Below are positions 1 through 13,312 of a DNA stretch of 64,000 bases, one piece after another. Within the stretch, counting starts at the first letter, position 1. The number at the start of each line of letters is the position of its first letter. The stretch spans positions 6,270,406-6,334,405 of the forward strand of contig NC_052117.1 of the NCBI RefSeq assembly GCF_012273895.1. The letters are read 5' to 3'. This stretch comes from Zerene cesonia. Taxonomy: Eukaryota > Arthropoda > Insecta > Lepidoptera > Pieridae. The position numbers were made by a program, and so were the translations under genes. The notes beneath the pieces are model-generated. The model was not told the origin of the DNA. It made no database searches and saw only the letters and a program-made list of their open reading frames with translations.

Positions 1-1207
1 TAGGTTTGCGAGTGTTTGTAAACGTGGAAGGGAATGCTTACCGTTACTTGTGGTGCTTAGACCTAAGTGTAATGCAAGAGTATTTATATATAAACTTCCT
101 TAGTTGTATTAAGATTTCGCTATGCTGTATTTACATATGAGCAATTTTTTTATGTATTGGACATACAAAGAACAAAATAAGGACTACAATTGCATGCCAA
201 TTTTTACTTTATAGACATCCTCTTAAATTAATTTTGTAGCGTTGTATTGTAATATATTAACCATTCATATAATGCGTGGGCGATTTGCATTACTAGACCA
301 AATCTTAATTCTAACGGTTTCAAATCAGTACTGTTGTTAGTAAACGCACAACAATTATAATTTATTTTAATTATCTTATATAATGATTTATAAATTGCGC
401 GATTATTATATAGATTTCGGCTTTTTTAGTTGAAATTCGATTACATAGTTGTGTAATATTTGAGCCTTTGATTTGATTCCAAATTGTGATCTTTCCAGTT
501 AAAGGCAATATGCATGCAATGAACGTTTTTAAAGAGGTGAATTGCAGAATGATACGTGTATACAAGGCTTCGTGTAAAAGTAACAACCCATTATTTTATT
601 TATATCTACTTACATAGGTCTGGTACCTTGTTTTTAACTTTTTTCAATGATATGTTATTCTAAATATGCTATTTTTTGTTTGTAAGATTACTTTTCAAAT
701 AAGATCTTTAATAAAAGCTCGACACGGCAGCTATAATACAGCGTATCAATACTGGCCAGACCATGCGCCATATTCTCGCGAAATGATGGCGTATTAAATT
801 GAATGCAGCCCCATAAATAAATCACCATTTCACAATATTGTATAGGAACGTCTAGCGAGTGACGGTAACTGTAACGTTTATTATACGGATAAATAGCTTA
901 AGCAGGCCACTTCCCGTTACTCACGCCCTAGGAGAGATCATGGTGTAGACGTTAATTTGACGCTAGACCGGTTCCCATGAACGAAATAAGCACTATTTAG
1001 CTGCTACTTGGAGATGCATGTATTGTAAACTGGATATTTGCCATTTCCCGTATTTCGAATGAACATTTTCAGCTGATTCATCCATTTAACTTTCTCGAAT
1101 AAAACTGTACGTAAACTCCGTAGCTTTCGGAATAGTAAAAAATAAATTTCATGCCTGTACTAGCTTACTCGTCAGTTCATTCTTGTTGTATATTTTGATA
1201 TATATGA

Positions 1208-1414
1208 TACTAGCAAACTCGGCGAACTCCGTTTCGCCACCAGATGGCTTCGTTTTTCCCGCTTTTCTGTTGAAATTTTTCCGGAATTTTCTTTGCTATA
1301 AACCTCACGACGCCCAAGACCTTTCCAACGAATGCAAAACCGTGGATATCGGTTCGTGCGTTCTGAAGTTATAGCGTCAGGAAGGAAAACCCAACTTATT
1401 TTTATATAGTAGAT
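1208..1414 (+). repeat. Interspersed repeat fragment (CTAGCAAACTCGGCGAACTC type)
   Basis: It begins ACTAGCAAACTCGGCGAAC, contains CCACCAGATGGCTTCG and a GC-richer middle, and ends TTATATAGTAGAT, the same framing as the other retroposon tails in this window. Short ORFs on both strands here are treated as incidental. Confidence 0.55.
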
Positions 1415-2139
1415 GGAATGCGAATGAGAATAGAATAACAATGTGATTATATGAAATTGATAAAAATATTATTTGAATTTAGAACTTATTTTGAATAAAG
1501 AATATCATTTTGAATAGAAATGATAAAAGTTTACTTAAAAGAATTGTTCAAAGAAGAAATAAAGAGCAATTTTAAAATATCCCGCGAATAGCTAACTCTC
1601 TTATCGTATATAAATAAAATCTCGTTTAGATTATTTCCGAAACTTAATTTATTATTACAACGCTCATTATTTAAATCTTACGAAATGAATAATTTATTTG
1701 TTCAGCTACGAATGTGTTTAGCTAATGCTCTCGCGGTGGAATATTTTAATACAATGAGACTATTACTTGCTCGCGTGATATAACCTGCGGAAGTGAGGCC
1801 TACAGCGGAGCGTTCACAGTCAAGTGCAATCAACCTGAACTGCATTGTTCTACAGATATGCGAGTATATCTTACTATTAGTACTTATGTATGTACATATA
1901 TTTGTTTTAGTACGTTTGTGAATTAATAATGTGTATAATAACGGTGATAAATTATTGACTCGCTTTCGATTCGCTGTTACGTGTTAACTGTGATCATTGA
2001 TTTAATATTACGCTACTCGTAGTTTTAAGATTTATTTATTAAATTTAGGTAATTATATGTATTTATTTTTAATTCGTTGACAGAGAGCTTGTTTTTTTTA
2101 ATATTTTTTTTCGCTAAGCTACCTTCAAAGATATTATAT

Positions 2140-2308
2140 ACTAGCTGTGGCTACTAGGCTTCGCCCGTGGAACATATAAAGCTTATGACACACTCAAGTT
2201 GCAGCTTTCTAATGGTGAAAGAATTTTTGAAAACGGTTGAGTGGTTTTTGCGTGAAAAAGTTACAAACATACAAAAATCTAAAAGTTTCCTCTTTACAAT
2301 ATAGTAGA
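2140..2308 (+). repeat. Retroposon tail (CTAGCTG..CTTCGCCCG family)
   Basis: Starts ACTAGCTG, has GGCTTCGCCCGTGGAAC, then GAGTGGTTTTTGCGTGAAAAAGTTACAAACATAC, and ends AATATAGTAG. Many copies of the same layout occur in this window in both orientations; I read them as 3' tails of lepidopteran non-LTR elements or SINEs. Confidence 0.75.
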
Positions 2309-2531
2309 TGAGTAGTGATAATATATCTGAATAATACTGTTGAATTATTATTATTATATCACATATAGACCAGTTATAAAACGCCGTAAGTTATTCCCCT
2401 ACAAATATTTAAACACCATTAAAATTTAATGTTCGAAAATCGGCCCAATAAATCGGCTCTCATAAATCAACATGGTAAACGATCAAAATGCTATCGCTGC
2501 TATTACCGCGGTTTTCTCCGGGACCAAAATC

Positions 2532-2811
2532 CAGTTCAGTTCGCTTCAGGGTCGGATTTTGTATTTTAAACTGAAATACAAAAAAATGTACAATGTGGAT
2601 AAATCTATAATCTTTATCCTTAGCATAATAGTAAGTTATATTTGCAATACACTATCTTTATTCTTAGAATATATTTTATTACTAATTTATAAGTTATAAA
2701 TGGTACACCATTTCTTCTTATTTTAACTGTACAAAAGTTTGCTCAAAAATAATCGTAAATCTTCCAAATAGTCGTAACTTTTTCCAAAATATTATTAAGC
2801 GAACTGAACTG
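2532..2811. repeat. Inverted 15-mers 250 bp apart
   Basis: CAGTTCAGTTCGCTT at 2532-2546 and its exact reverse complement at 2797-2811. No target duplication was found, so a foldback element is only a possibility. Confidence 0.45.
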
Positions 2812-3268
2812 CTATAAACTTTCGATACAAAAACAGATGGAACTGCCTATACCTCCGTTTGATTTTAATACTTATTTTCATAATGTGCTCTATAATTTGA
2901 TACAAGGTACCCTTATACGTTCAAATCCAACCCTGGCTGTGTTAGTTTTGTTGGATCCACGACCACGATAGAAGCAAATAAATAGACAGGAAAGCTTTGC
3001 GGATATTTAACAATGGCCATACAAATGTTGCTACCTATTTTAAAGCATGGTATGAACAATCACGACTAGGGATTATGGGATTAATTGGGAATAGTTAGAT
3101 AAATAGGATTTACATAAATGTGAAAAGTACGTTTGAAGACTCATCAAACAATTTAAATACAATCTTCAAATAACTCAATATAAACACACATATTCATTTA
3201 CCAAATAGGATATATGGAAATATATTAGTTATCGTGCTATGTATGTACATAGCGATGACATGAAGTTA

Positions 3269-3276
3269 CTAATAAG
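3269..3276. repeat. Left 8-bp target site duplication of the MITE
   Basis: CTAATAAG, identical to 3765-3772 on the other side of the element. Confidence 0.85.
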
Positions 3277-3764
3277 TAGACATCGGATTATATGCATTTG
3301 CATATTTGCATATGCAAATGCATATATTTCTATTTTTATAGCATTATTGCATATTTTGGTACATTTTCATAAAGAGTGCTTATTTCAATAGTAATACGTG
3401 TTGTATTATGCCGGTCGACAACCCAGATCGACGCATTCGATATTAAGTGACAAACGTCACAAGTTTGCTATAGAAAATCTGGAAAAATATATTATTGTTT
3501 ATTGTCACAAAAATTATAATAAATAAACATTACCTATTATAGGTTGTCTGCTGTCTCTTTTGATTATAATGTCACAGATTTATATGTCAATGTATAATGT
3601 ATAAAAATTAAAATATAAATAAACGTAAATTCTAATTAATGATTAGAAATTACTTACTATAAATGGTTTTTTATTGTGCATATTTTGTGCATATTTCGCC
3701 CTTTTTTAGTGCATATTTGCATGCATATTTTAGCATTTTGATAGTGCATATAATCCGATGTCTA
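3277..3764. mobile_element. Non-autonomous hAT-type DNA element (MITE), 488 bp
   Basis: Perfect 20-bp terminal inverted repeats, TAGACATCGGATTATATGCA at the left and its reverse complement ending at 3764. They are flanked by a perfect 8-bp direct duplication CTAATAAG at 3269-3276 and 3765-3772. An 8-bp duplication is the hallmark of hAT (also P) transposition. The interior is AT-rich without a transposase. Subterminal regions carry repeated GCATAT(TT) words including octamers ATTTGCAT at 3296-3303, 3304-3311 and 3715-3722 and ATGCAAAT at 3312-3319. Perfect ends suggest a fairly recent insertion. Confidence 0.88.
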
Positions 3765-3772
3765 CTAATAAG
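3765..3772. repeat. Right 8-bp target site duplication of the MITE
   Basis: CTAATAAG, identical to 3269-3276. Confidence 0.85.
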
Positions 3773-5359
3773 CAACTTAATGTAGGCAACAGTATATAAT
3801 TACACAAGGGCAATAAATTTATGAACTTCGATACTATATTATTGCAACATTGTCCTAACAAATTACACCAAATTACTTACGGATATCCAACTATGATCTT
3901 AAGTGCAGATAAATTTATTTCTTTATTATCTGGAGCCGGTCAAGGTCTTAGATTACGAATTTTTTCAAGATTTAGTATCTATTGTAGATTCCTTTCACCA
4001 TTCAACATTTAAAACATAGGAACCGGTTATGCTATAATTTATGCATTTGTACTAAGATCTGATTTACTTTCAATATTTCTATTAAACTCTCTTTTATCAT
4101 TTAATAAATCATCGTCGCAAACTTCTGGGTAAGTATGTCATACGTTTTGGAAAAATGAAACACTAAGACATTATATGTCCAACCATATACTCGTAAGTGA
4201 AGATATTTGAGAAATAAATTTTAGTAGAAAAACCAGAGAATATCAGCGTTTCTTTTGATTCGTTAAAATTTTAATATCCAAAGTACAAAATAGTGGTATT
4301 ATTACTTTGAGGACGCTCTTCGTCTGTCCGATGAATGAACCGATTTTGATGCGGTATTTTTTATATGTAACAATTATTGTACTTTTACGTTGTGGTTCAA
4401 ATTGGGTGATTAATTCTAGCTCGTACATTTTAAAATTAAAGTACATTATACGGTGAGCCGCTCAAAAAAAAAATTAAGTCACGTTCAAACATCGGACAGG
4501 TACGTGGCATTTTTTAATATGATTATATAAGTGTATTATTTTATAATAAGCTATGTTTTTTAGTTTATAGAAAGCTTTATACAAACTGAGTAGAGAAATT
4601 TAATTACATTTATTATTATACGTGGTTTTTATAAAAGTATAACGAAGCATGCTCCTGACAGTTCATATTTTAATTTATAGTCGTATGCAATCGATGCTCC
4701 CTTACGTAACTGTTGTGTTGCTGGTCGTTTAATTAAATTCTGCTCTTCTGCAAAACTCTCCATTAACACCTTCCTTAAAACACTATAAAACTAAACAAAA
4801 ATTAAAATTAAACCGATAGAAAATAATTCTACACACATAAGTAAATAATCAAGCTTAAATATACATGTATAAACAAATCTATCTCTGTGAATCTACACCA
4901 ACATTGAATCCAATAAAAAATTGACATTTGTAATGTCATTACAATACATGAAGCTCTAAACGCCATAAGCACCACAGAGGTAAACATTATTGACGCATTC
5001 CAGCATAAAAGCGTATCGCAAGCAAACCGTTACCAGAGAACCGTGTTCTTTAGAATGTACCGAGAATGCAAGGCATATGAGGAATGCGGCAAGAAATAAG
5101 TCGGTGATTATGTACAATTCGTTTGCAATTAGTAATCGTAACTATATCCCATTCTTTTTGCTCCCGTGCTGGAATATAAGGCTGCTAGGATATCGGAATA
5201 GGCTAAGATTTTCCGCAGTTTTATTTGATATCTTATTGCGAAGCATCAGACCTTCCTTCCTTTTAGTTTATGTAAGTAGCAAGTAATAAATTCTCCCAAT
5301 TTATTATTTGTTAATTATGTATCTGTAACACTTCCTTCAAACAGGTTATTAAAGTTAAG

Positions 5360-5402
5360 CCAATTAGTTCTTTAAATGGAATGAATTTAAAGAACTAATT
5401 GG
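5360..5402. repeat. Perfect short hairpin, 18-bp arms, 7-nt loop
   Basis: CCAATTAGTTCTTTAAAT at 5360-5377 is the exact reverse complement of 5385-5402, with GGAATGA between. It does not extend outward, so it is shorter than a normal pre-miRNA. Confidence 0.8.
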
Positions 5403-5983
5403 ATAATTCTATTTGATAGTGTTTTTCGTAACAATTACTGGCCATTATTTTAATAAGACCTCAATATAGTAAACATTATGCGATTAGAGAATAAAATTTG
5501 ATTCTTACCTTTTTTGATTAGATGCAACAAAAGTTAATAGTATTTGTCTACGTTTTTACACCCATGTCAACGGTTTAATTAGGCATCATAGATAAACCAC
5601 GTTCAAATTAATGACCTCACGCAATATTACATAAAACATTATTTTATTATGCGTTTAAGAACTATTTAAATAAGTACTAAGAAATAATAATTTGACCTTT
5701 CATAATCCTCGTGCTATTATAAATTCATGATTATTAAACATTCTTAATTGATAACAAAAACTTAATTCAAACACGCAATTTTTTAATTAGTCATAAATAA
5801 ATCTTGTATTACGTGTAATGTTATTTTATATAGCTACCTAATTATCAAACAGGAAACCATATAGATGGATAAGTAAGTATCAGACATTGATGAGTTATGA
5901 AACTGATTCAGACACAAACATAAATAATTAGAAATTGTATGTTTATTGAAGCTATTACTGCGTTCACATTTGTTTTTACACGC

Positions 5984-6105
5984 TTTTTATTAGCTTCACT
6001 TGTATGTTTGTATGTTTGTTTGTAACCGACTTCTTTGGACGCGATTTTGACCCACTTTAAACGGCCAGATTTCGTTCAAACTTTGTAGATTTATTGAGGA
6101 CCGAT
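5984..6105 (+). repeat. Retroposon fragment sharing a block with 35095-35185
   Basis: TTTTATTAGCTTCACTTGTATGTTTG followed by GCGATTTTGACCCACTTT reappears in reverse orientation at 35095-35185, showing a dispersed family. Confidence 0.65.
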
Positions 6106-9100
6106 GACAATACACTAATTTGATAAAATTATTCCATTTTTCAATTTGCAAAATATGATAAAAGCGTGTTTTTTAGTTTTTTTTAACTATTATGATATAT
6201 TATTTAATGACCTATACATATAATAGAACAGTAAAAAAGCTGTGTCTGTACATTGAATATATTTAAAAAATAATAAATTAAGGATTAATAAATAAAATAT
6301 TATAGAGTACGAATACAAAAAAAAAATAAATCGTGTAAACTAAAACGTGTATAGGAATGAGGTTTTAGCAAACATTGTTCAGTATGATGGGCATTTTCTG
6401 TTCACTTATAAAAATCGAGATCTGGAACATTTGATGTTGAAATCAACGACATATGTGGAAATTCAGGAAGAAAAGTAAAAGTATAAGTAGTTCACATTCG
6501 AAGGGGCACCAGATCATATAAAATATATTGCATATAAATAACTAGAAAAATTTACCAAAAATATTTGTGTTATGCGTATATAAAATATTAACAATACGGC
6601 TTTAAGTCCGATTTATAAAATATAGGTACTATTTGTCATAAAAACATATATTCACTTACATGCAGGAGATATAACTGTATCATATAGAAAGACATTAAAT
6701 TTATATATGTGATTTTAATTTATGACAGCATTAATCCATTTCATGAAAATCTTGATTACGTTATTGATAGTGAAACATGAATGTATATCAACAAAGGACT
6801 TTCAACACAAAATATTTGTTACTCAATGCATAGTTACTGCTCATAAAATAAACACAATATGTGCAAATTAATAATTTTACGTAAAATTGGTTATTTCATA
6901 TCGTAATATAAGATTAGCAGGTGTTATGTAATGGGAAAGTGCTCGGCCAACCGTGGCTGACGTTCCACGCTTCTGCATTTCCTTTTCAGAAAACAGCCTA
7001 AGAAATGTTTTGTGGAATTAATTTGTGGGTTTTTGTACGTACTTTAACTATACCGGCGAGCGAGTTTATGACATCATTCAATTCTATCCATCCTATTTTT
7101 CGTATCATGGACGGATAGCTTTACGATTTTATTGTGGAACATGTTTGAATTTTTGCTTTTATTAGCTGCGTCTATTTTTGATTCATAGACAAGGAAATAG
7201 GAACATGATTGCGTGACTTCGATATCAACACAATTCGATATGCTAATCTGCGGTTGGCGGAATTCGCAAAACGCAGATGCGAGATTATAAACATGTAGAA
7301 AGTGTAATATATTCAGGCGTGTTTACGCCATTATGTAAAGGATGCGGTATTGATCTTGAATACAAAACACTTACAATATACTTGGAATTAAATGTTTATG
7401 CGACTAAATTTGAATTAAAGCGTTCAACATATTTTTTATGCAGATATATTATGTAGAAATTACAAAATTTCGTACACACCCCTTCCACTCTATGTATGTA
7501 ATATGCAAGCACGACCTTCAGGCAATATTGTGAGAAGTAAAGATTCTTGCAAACACATCTATTTTCTTTGTAAGGAATTCGATACGCGTACAAAAGTGAA
7601 CGTAACATGTCTTTGTAACGAAAAACCAACGTTATCTGTCAATACATTTTACGAGTCTTACTTAACGCTGACCTGGCTTTGTCACGTCTTGTAAAACTTT
7701 AAAAATATGGAATTGTGTCGCCCCTAATTTCGAAGCATTTCAATCCCTATTAAAGCTGACGTTATTATTAGCAAATTAAATAGTAAGTAGTTTAAAACGA
7801 CTTTACCTAACCTATGTTTTTTATTGAGGCATCCAAAATGTATCGACATGTACATTAAGAAAAGAAATTAATTTTTTATTCCCAACAAATTTCTAAATAT
7901 TTTAATTTGGATCTAATATGGTTTAAGGTGTTGTCACGAGTCGTTGTGTGATATTATTATAGCAGTTTTATTTCAAAATGTTTAACTAATGTACTGACTT
8001 AGTCCTAGGAACAATTATCTATATAGTTGTTTAGTAATGTGGTAATAGACAGTACCTATTCGTTTAACTGAGTTACCTTCAAACAAAGCCGGTCAGAAGA
8101 GGCTCGAGTCTGATTGTGAATTATACCATTATTTGTTTAACACGACCCCATATATCACTTGTTTTGTAACAGATCTACAATGATCGGTATACAATGGACG
8201 AAGTACGCCGGATCTTTTGCAAGTTCATTTTAGTACGGGCTAGACCGATTTCTTCAAGGAAGGATGAATTGCTTTGTTATAAATATTCATTAGGAATTTC
8301 ATGTTCTGCGATAGTTGTGATAAACCTTCATGGAAGGAATTGTATAGTACAGTAATCCTGAACCTGCCTTATTATTAACGCTGTACATTTTGGTAATACA
8401 AATTTCATACAAAAAGCTGTTACGTTAAATGTTGGATTGAATTGAAAAATGATTAATTTTAAGATCTAAATTTTTTACTGGGGTTACAACTACAACTAGG
8501 TATAACTTAGTTACCATTTTCGAGAAAAAAAAATTCACCCCTTAAATTTTTTTAGCACAAATAAAATCGATTGGGAGTTTTGACACTTTATTTTTAATGG
8601 TGAAGACAAGCTCTCCACCAAATTTCGGAAATATATTCTTTATTTCAAATGTCTATTTTAGTTTGGCTTTGGTGCGTTAAACGCATCTCTTACTATGAAA
8701 ATAAATAAATTAACGGGGGAAATTGGATAAGGGCTATAAAAGTGAACTCATAATAAATGTAAATTAAATGACATCGTTCTTAGTATATGCCAATTAAACA
8801 AACTCACAAATTCAACCCGAGTAGAGCTTTCTCACTAAAACAGGTGAATAAAGTGCTACTAAAGCAGCAATCCCAATCTATAAACTTATTTATTTTATTA
8901 GTTTCTGGAAGCGAAGTCGTTTATGCAAACGGAAATGCACAAGATGATCACTGCCGGTTTTATAGTGTATAATTATATCGCTAAGCAATTATAAATAGGC
9001 CTGGGAAAACTGGATAGAACATCCGCGCCGGAGGAAATCTTACATGCAAATGGTATCGACACTATTTGTTGTGAAATTAGCACTAACAATTGACCTGAAC

Positions 9101-11669
9101 TAATTTTTTTCATACTATATCGTGGACTAGTGATGATATAAATTTCTTAGACTTTATAGATACGTGAAGGTGGCTGGTGGTCGTTATTCATGAAATGAAT
9201 ATCGTGGGGCTTTCATTAAATATCATTTAGTAGTTGATAAAAGATCAAATCAAAATAAGAAATACTCGGAATAGAAAACGTAGTTATAACATCTTATACT
9301 TTAGATATAATTGAATAAGAGGATAGTTCACAGAGTGAACCATAAGTCACTATTACCATAATATACAAAAAATCTCAATGACACTCGAGCAATAAGTTTT
9401 ATCTATAACTTTTACTTATAGAAACCTTGATATACCCTTTAAAAAATTGTTAATTTTATTCACGAAAACGTTAAAACAATGTACACTAGATTTAGTGGTT
9501 TCCTCTTCCTGTGTCTAAGGTGAATAACAAACTATTTGCTATCATTACATTCTCTGTTGGAACGGAACGGACCGTGCATCACGTACTAATGTCTATTGCT
9601 TACAAAATTGATGGAATAACAGAAAATACCGTTTCGTTTTATTCAGTGTCGTTTAATAGGAAATAAAACAGTTTTTTATGATTTGTAAATTATTATTATA
9701 TTATGGCCTTATATTTTATTAAGCAACTGTCTGGTTTAAGAGGTAGGTCCTTTCATTCAATTAAAATGCCACTGTAAAAACCCTATTATATGATTAATTA
9801 TTATTGTTACATAAATTTATGTATATTAAATTATCTATCATTGAGCTGTACAATTTTTGGTTTACTTGTAACAGGTATTATGAGTAGATAATTGTGCTTT
9901 GAAATATTTGCTTGCACGTCGCTATTGTGAATAGCTGATATTTCATTTTCAGACAGCCAATTATGTCTTTGTCAGGAATTCAACTGTTTTCTCCTGATAA
10001 CTTTCACCTTTTTAATAGATAATTTTGGAGCTACATTTTTTTGCGATCATACTTTAAAAATGTTTCATTTTATTCAATTTATTTCAATAAAAGAAACGCT
10101 GTTATTAAGAATTTTAAAATGTTGGTTTATTATAAATACATATTACTTTTTATACACACAAAGTACAATGTAAATAATATTTAATACGAATGAAAACGAT
10201 GTTGAAACTTGCGCTAGTATATTCGATAATGCAAACCTCTTTGAAACAACCTGCGAGAAAAGCTCACTTCCAGGCATAACTTTTAAACGGAAGAGGAGCT
10301 TTATAAAGCTTTTGCTTTCCTCAATATAAGTAAATGTATTTTTGATTATATCCCTTTTATTTTTTAATGACTTCTATAAACTTTTTTTAAACAGTAAAAT
10401 TAATTAACTCACCACTTTTCTTTTAAAATAAAAAAATCCACTGCCAACTTAGTACTTAATATACTTTAATTGCATACATTCCACAATTATTGCTCCGTTG
10501 TAATTGATGAAAAAATAAACTTTTAGGCGAACTTTTGAAATCTGTATGTCATTTTTCCCGCGCGTATTATTACACTGCTACAGCAGCCAGTAGACAACAC
10601 GCGTGCTTCACAACGCGCGCTCTACGATCTACTGAATATAAATCCCCGATTAATTTACAGTTTACACCGCAGTTTACTGCAAGTTTTCCTTTAAATTACT
10701 TTATTTACATAATAACCGTATTATAATTATTAATTTAATGAAACTTATTAATTCATGTTCTTATTTTATTTATCTTCATCGTTAATAACTGAATATTTTT
10801 ATTATAGTCGTTTTGGTCTACGATTTAATGTGGTGATTGATAAATAACTTAAATACATAATAATATGTATGTACTTAATATCCTATTGTATATTTTGAGC
10901 TCGGCCATATAACCGCCGATAAATACCTTTTTATTGGTCTGAGTGAGTGTAATCACAATTCTTATTAGAATAAACAAAAATTCTTCATTTTCTGGTCCTT
11001 TGTAAGAATTTTTTATTTCTTTTCTTTGTAAATGTATTTGTTAAAGTTTATTATACTTCGTTGATCATTATTGGAGGAATGGAGTATAAAAAATACATAT
11101 ATTTATAAAACAATTTTATTTTAATCACTTTTTGTAACATAACATAATATGTACTTATATGAATTTATACTTTATAACTTTTGATTTTTATTTACTTAAA
11201 AATATAAATAAAAGCTACCCTGCAAAATTAAATGCTAAATAATACCGAAACATGGAAATTTAAACAACTATAGCCGATTAAAAACTACAATCATAGAATA
11301 AACAAAAAAAGTCTTTTTAATACCACCACCTGATATAATTTTTCAGTCAAGTTTTTCCTAACCTACTAGCCAAACATTGTTTATTTAAATTTTCTATGCT
11401 ATACTTCTACATCAATACTAACGGGTTCACAAATAAATTTTAATAACATAAATCTTTAGCCTTTTCAAAAAAATACTGCGAAATTAATTTTCCAAAAAGA
11501 AAATAATTATTGAATAAATATTATTTAACTAATATTATTTTTGGCATATACAAGTCTAAACCAGTTTCAATAAAAATATGTTTTGGTCGAATTTAAATTT
11601 TAAATTAAAAATTTATAATAATTATAAAACCTGCAACCTACATAAGCATTATAATAGACCATTTTATAT

Positions 11670-11918
11670 GTCTGAGTCGAGCATGCACGGCATGAATTAG
11701 GCCAGCTCACACCCTGGAAGTACTACACCAGAGCCGCATAATTAAAGCATATATTAGCATATTATTGTTTCGTACAGTGTGTAGGGAAGGCATGGGCCCA
11801 TTTCCTTTACCTCACCATTGCCAGCCCACAAATACAAGGCACAACCTCTGCAAATGTAGAAAGGCAGTGGTGATCACTTATTATTACAAACCACCAGCTC
11901 AGTTGACTGCTATGACAT
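11670..11918 (+). mobile_element. SINE-like element copy (GAGTCGAGCA..GGCCAGCTCACAC family)
   Basis: It begins CTGAGTCGAGCATGCACGGC and has GAATTAGGCCAGCTCACACCC and AAGTACTACACC. It ends in the conserved module CCTCTGCAAATG..CAGTGGTGATCAC..CCACCAGCTCAGTTG. Other copies lie at 25187-25390, 30648-30915 (reverse) and 35490-35765. It may be a Metulj-type butterfly SINE; the name is from memory. Confidence 0.7.
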
Positions 11919-12439
11919 AAAAAGATATATTTATTTTATTAAGACATGCATATGATATCAGATAGTTTTAATGTCAGCATTGGGTCGCTATAAAATAAAT
12001 ATAAATAAAAAAAGATAAAGCCAACCTAATTTACTACTGTGTAAATTACACTTGTTGCCATTTGCCACTCATATTATAGAGTACACAATATCACAGTATT
12101 AAGAAAAAAACAGCAGGTACTTGTATATTATGAAATTGAAAATTTTGGAAAAAAGCAAAAAAAATGAAATAAGTAAAAAATCATCTTTTCACTAATACAT
12201 ATAATATATGTGGCAAACTGATATATTATTTTGTCCAGTTACACAATAACATATGACTCATACTCAAGTGAATGACCTAAAAATTTTTAAAATCATTTTG
12301 ACTTAGAAACCTCATTGAAATATATGTATTACATTAGCAATAATTAAAATCTTAGAAAAAGAAAAAAGTTAAAATTGCAAGCAAAACATACTTCTACATT
12401 CTCAATAAGGTTTGTATGTAATATGAATAAACTAAATTC

Positions 12440-13312
12440 TTATGTTTCTTCAATGTTAGGATTTTCTGAGAACAGTTGATGATCATTGTAGGTTCGCAGA
12501 TATTTCTTCGTAAATATATACAACATCAAGCCCCATTTCATCATCATAAATGACCACACCATTCTTATTATGATGCTAGACTTTATCGGTAAAATATCTG
12601 TAAATGAAAGGTTTATGATGACCAACTAACAAATTAATAGTTAAAATTAAAAGGACCTTGAATTTTTAAATAATATGCAACGGAAATCTTTTGTTATTTT
12701 GATGAATGGTCAATAAGGAGAAATGCTTATAGCAAATTAACAGAATAAAAATATTCTCACATATCATATTAATTTTTTCTTCACTGTAAGAGTTCTATTT
12801 GGTCAAATGATGAATACAAAGATCGATATTCAAAATAGTAAATACCTGCTTTATAATAAATCTCAAGGAATATATAGAATAATGTCAGTGCCATCCCTGA
12901 TATAAAGCCCACCATTCCAAAATCTCCAATGTATTGTAGAGCCTTTCTTGAAAAGTTCACATGTAAAGACTCCTTTAAATAATGACAATGGAGCATCAAG
13001 GTCAACGATGCATGAATACCTGGTTAATAATCATAGAAACATTAATAAATTATGTGAGAGAACGAAACATTATTCCAACGTAGCAAATTTAAACAAAATC
13101 ATTTCAAAATTTTAATCTACGTAAAATTTAATTTTCAGAAAGGGTTGCTAAAATATTACAGGATTTGTTTATGTATCAATGGACTTACCGGATAATAACG
13201 CCCACATTCCAGCTTCAATATTTGCGCAAATAATACAAAAACATATAAAAGCTGATAAACCGAAGAATGCGCCGATAGCGCTCAGCGCTATATGAATTTT
13301 CGTACGTAACAT
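12440..13312 (-). CDS. HRG1: Heme transporter, HRG1 / SLC48A1 family
   Basis: Three exons join in frame: 13312-13189, 13019-12846 and 12597-12440, with donors GTAAGT and GTATTT and acceptors CAG/CAG, giving a 151-residue protein (human HRG1 has about 146). HRG1 proteins are four-helix transporters that move heme out of endosomes/lysosomes or into the cell. I see four hydrophobic segments at about residues 8-30, 35-56, 75-98 and 106-128. Family-like features are a histidine pair at the end of helix 2 (H52, H54), a VWSF..MKW block at 113-121 matching the VWSFISFKW block of vertebrate HRG1, and FTKKY at 128-132 in the position of the C-terminal FARKY motif important in worm HRG proteins. The start is the first ATG of the hydrophobic frame. 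A 32-bp tandem duplication lies about 150-215 bp upstream. The poly(A) site was not resolved. The family call comes from reading the protein, not from a search. Confidence 0.85.

Larger units (their letters stand above)
1..11669. other. AT-rich DNA without a supportable gene
   Basis: Apart from the repeats, hairpins and the MITE listed separately, I see only scattered ORFs of 60-100 codons without domains, start context or splice partners. Introns or intergenic DNA cannot be told apart here. Confidence 0.5.

Noticed and set aside
2880..2945. GTTCAAATCC B-box-like word
   Set aside because: No A-box or cloverleaf around it.
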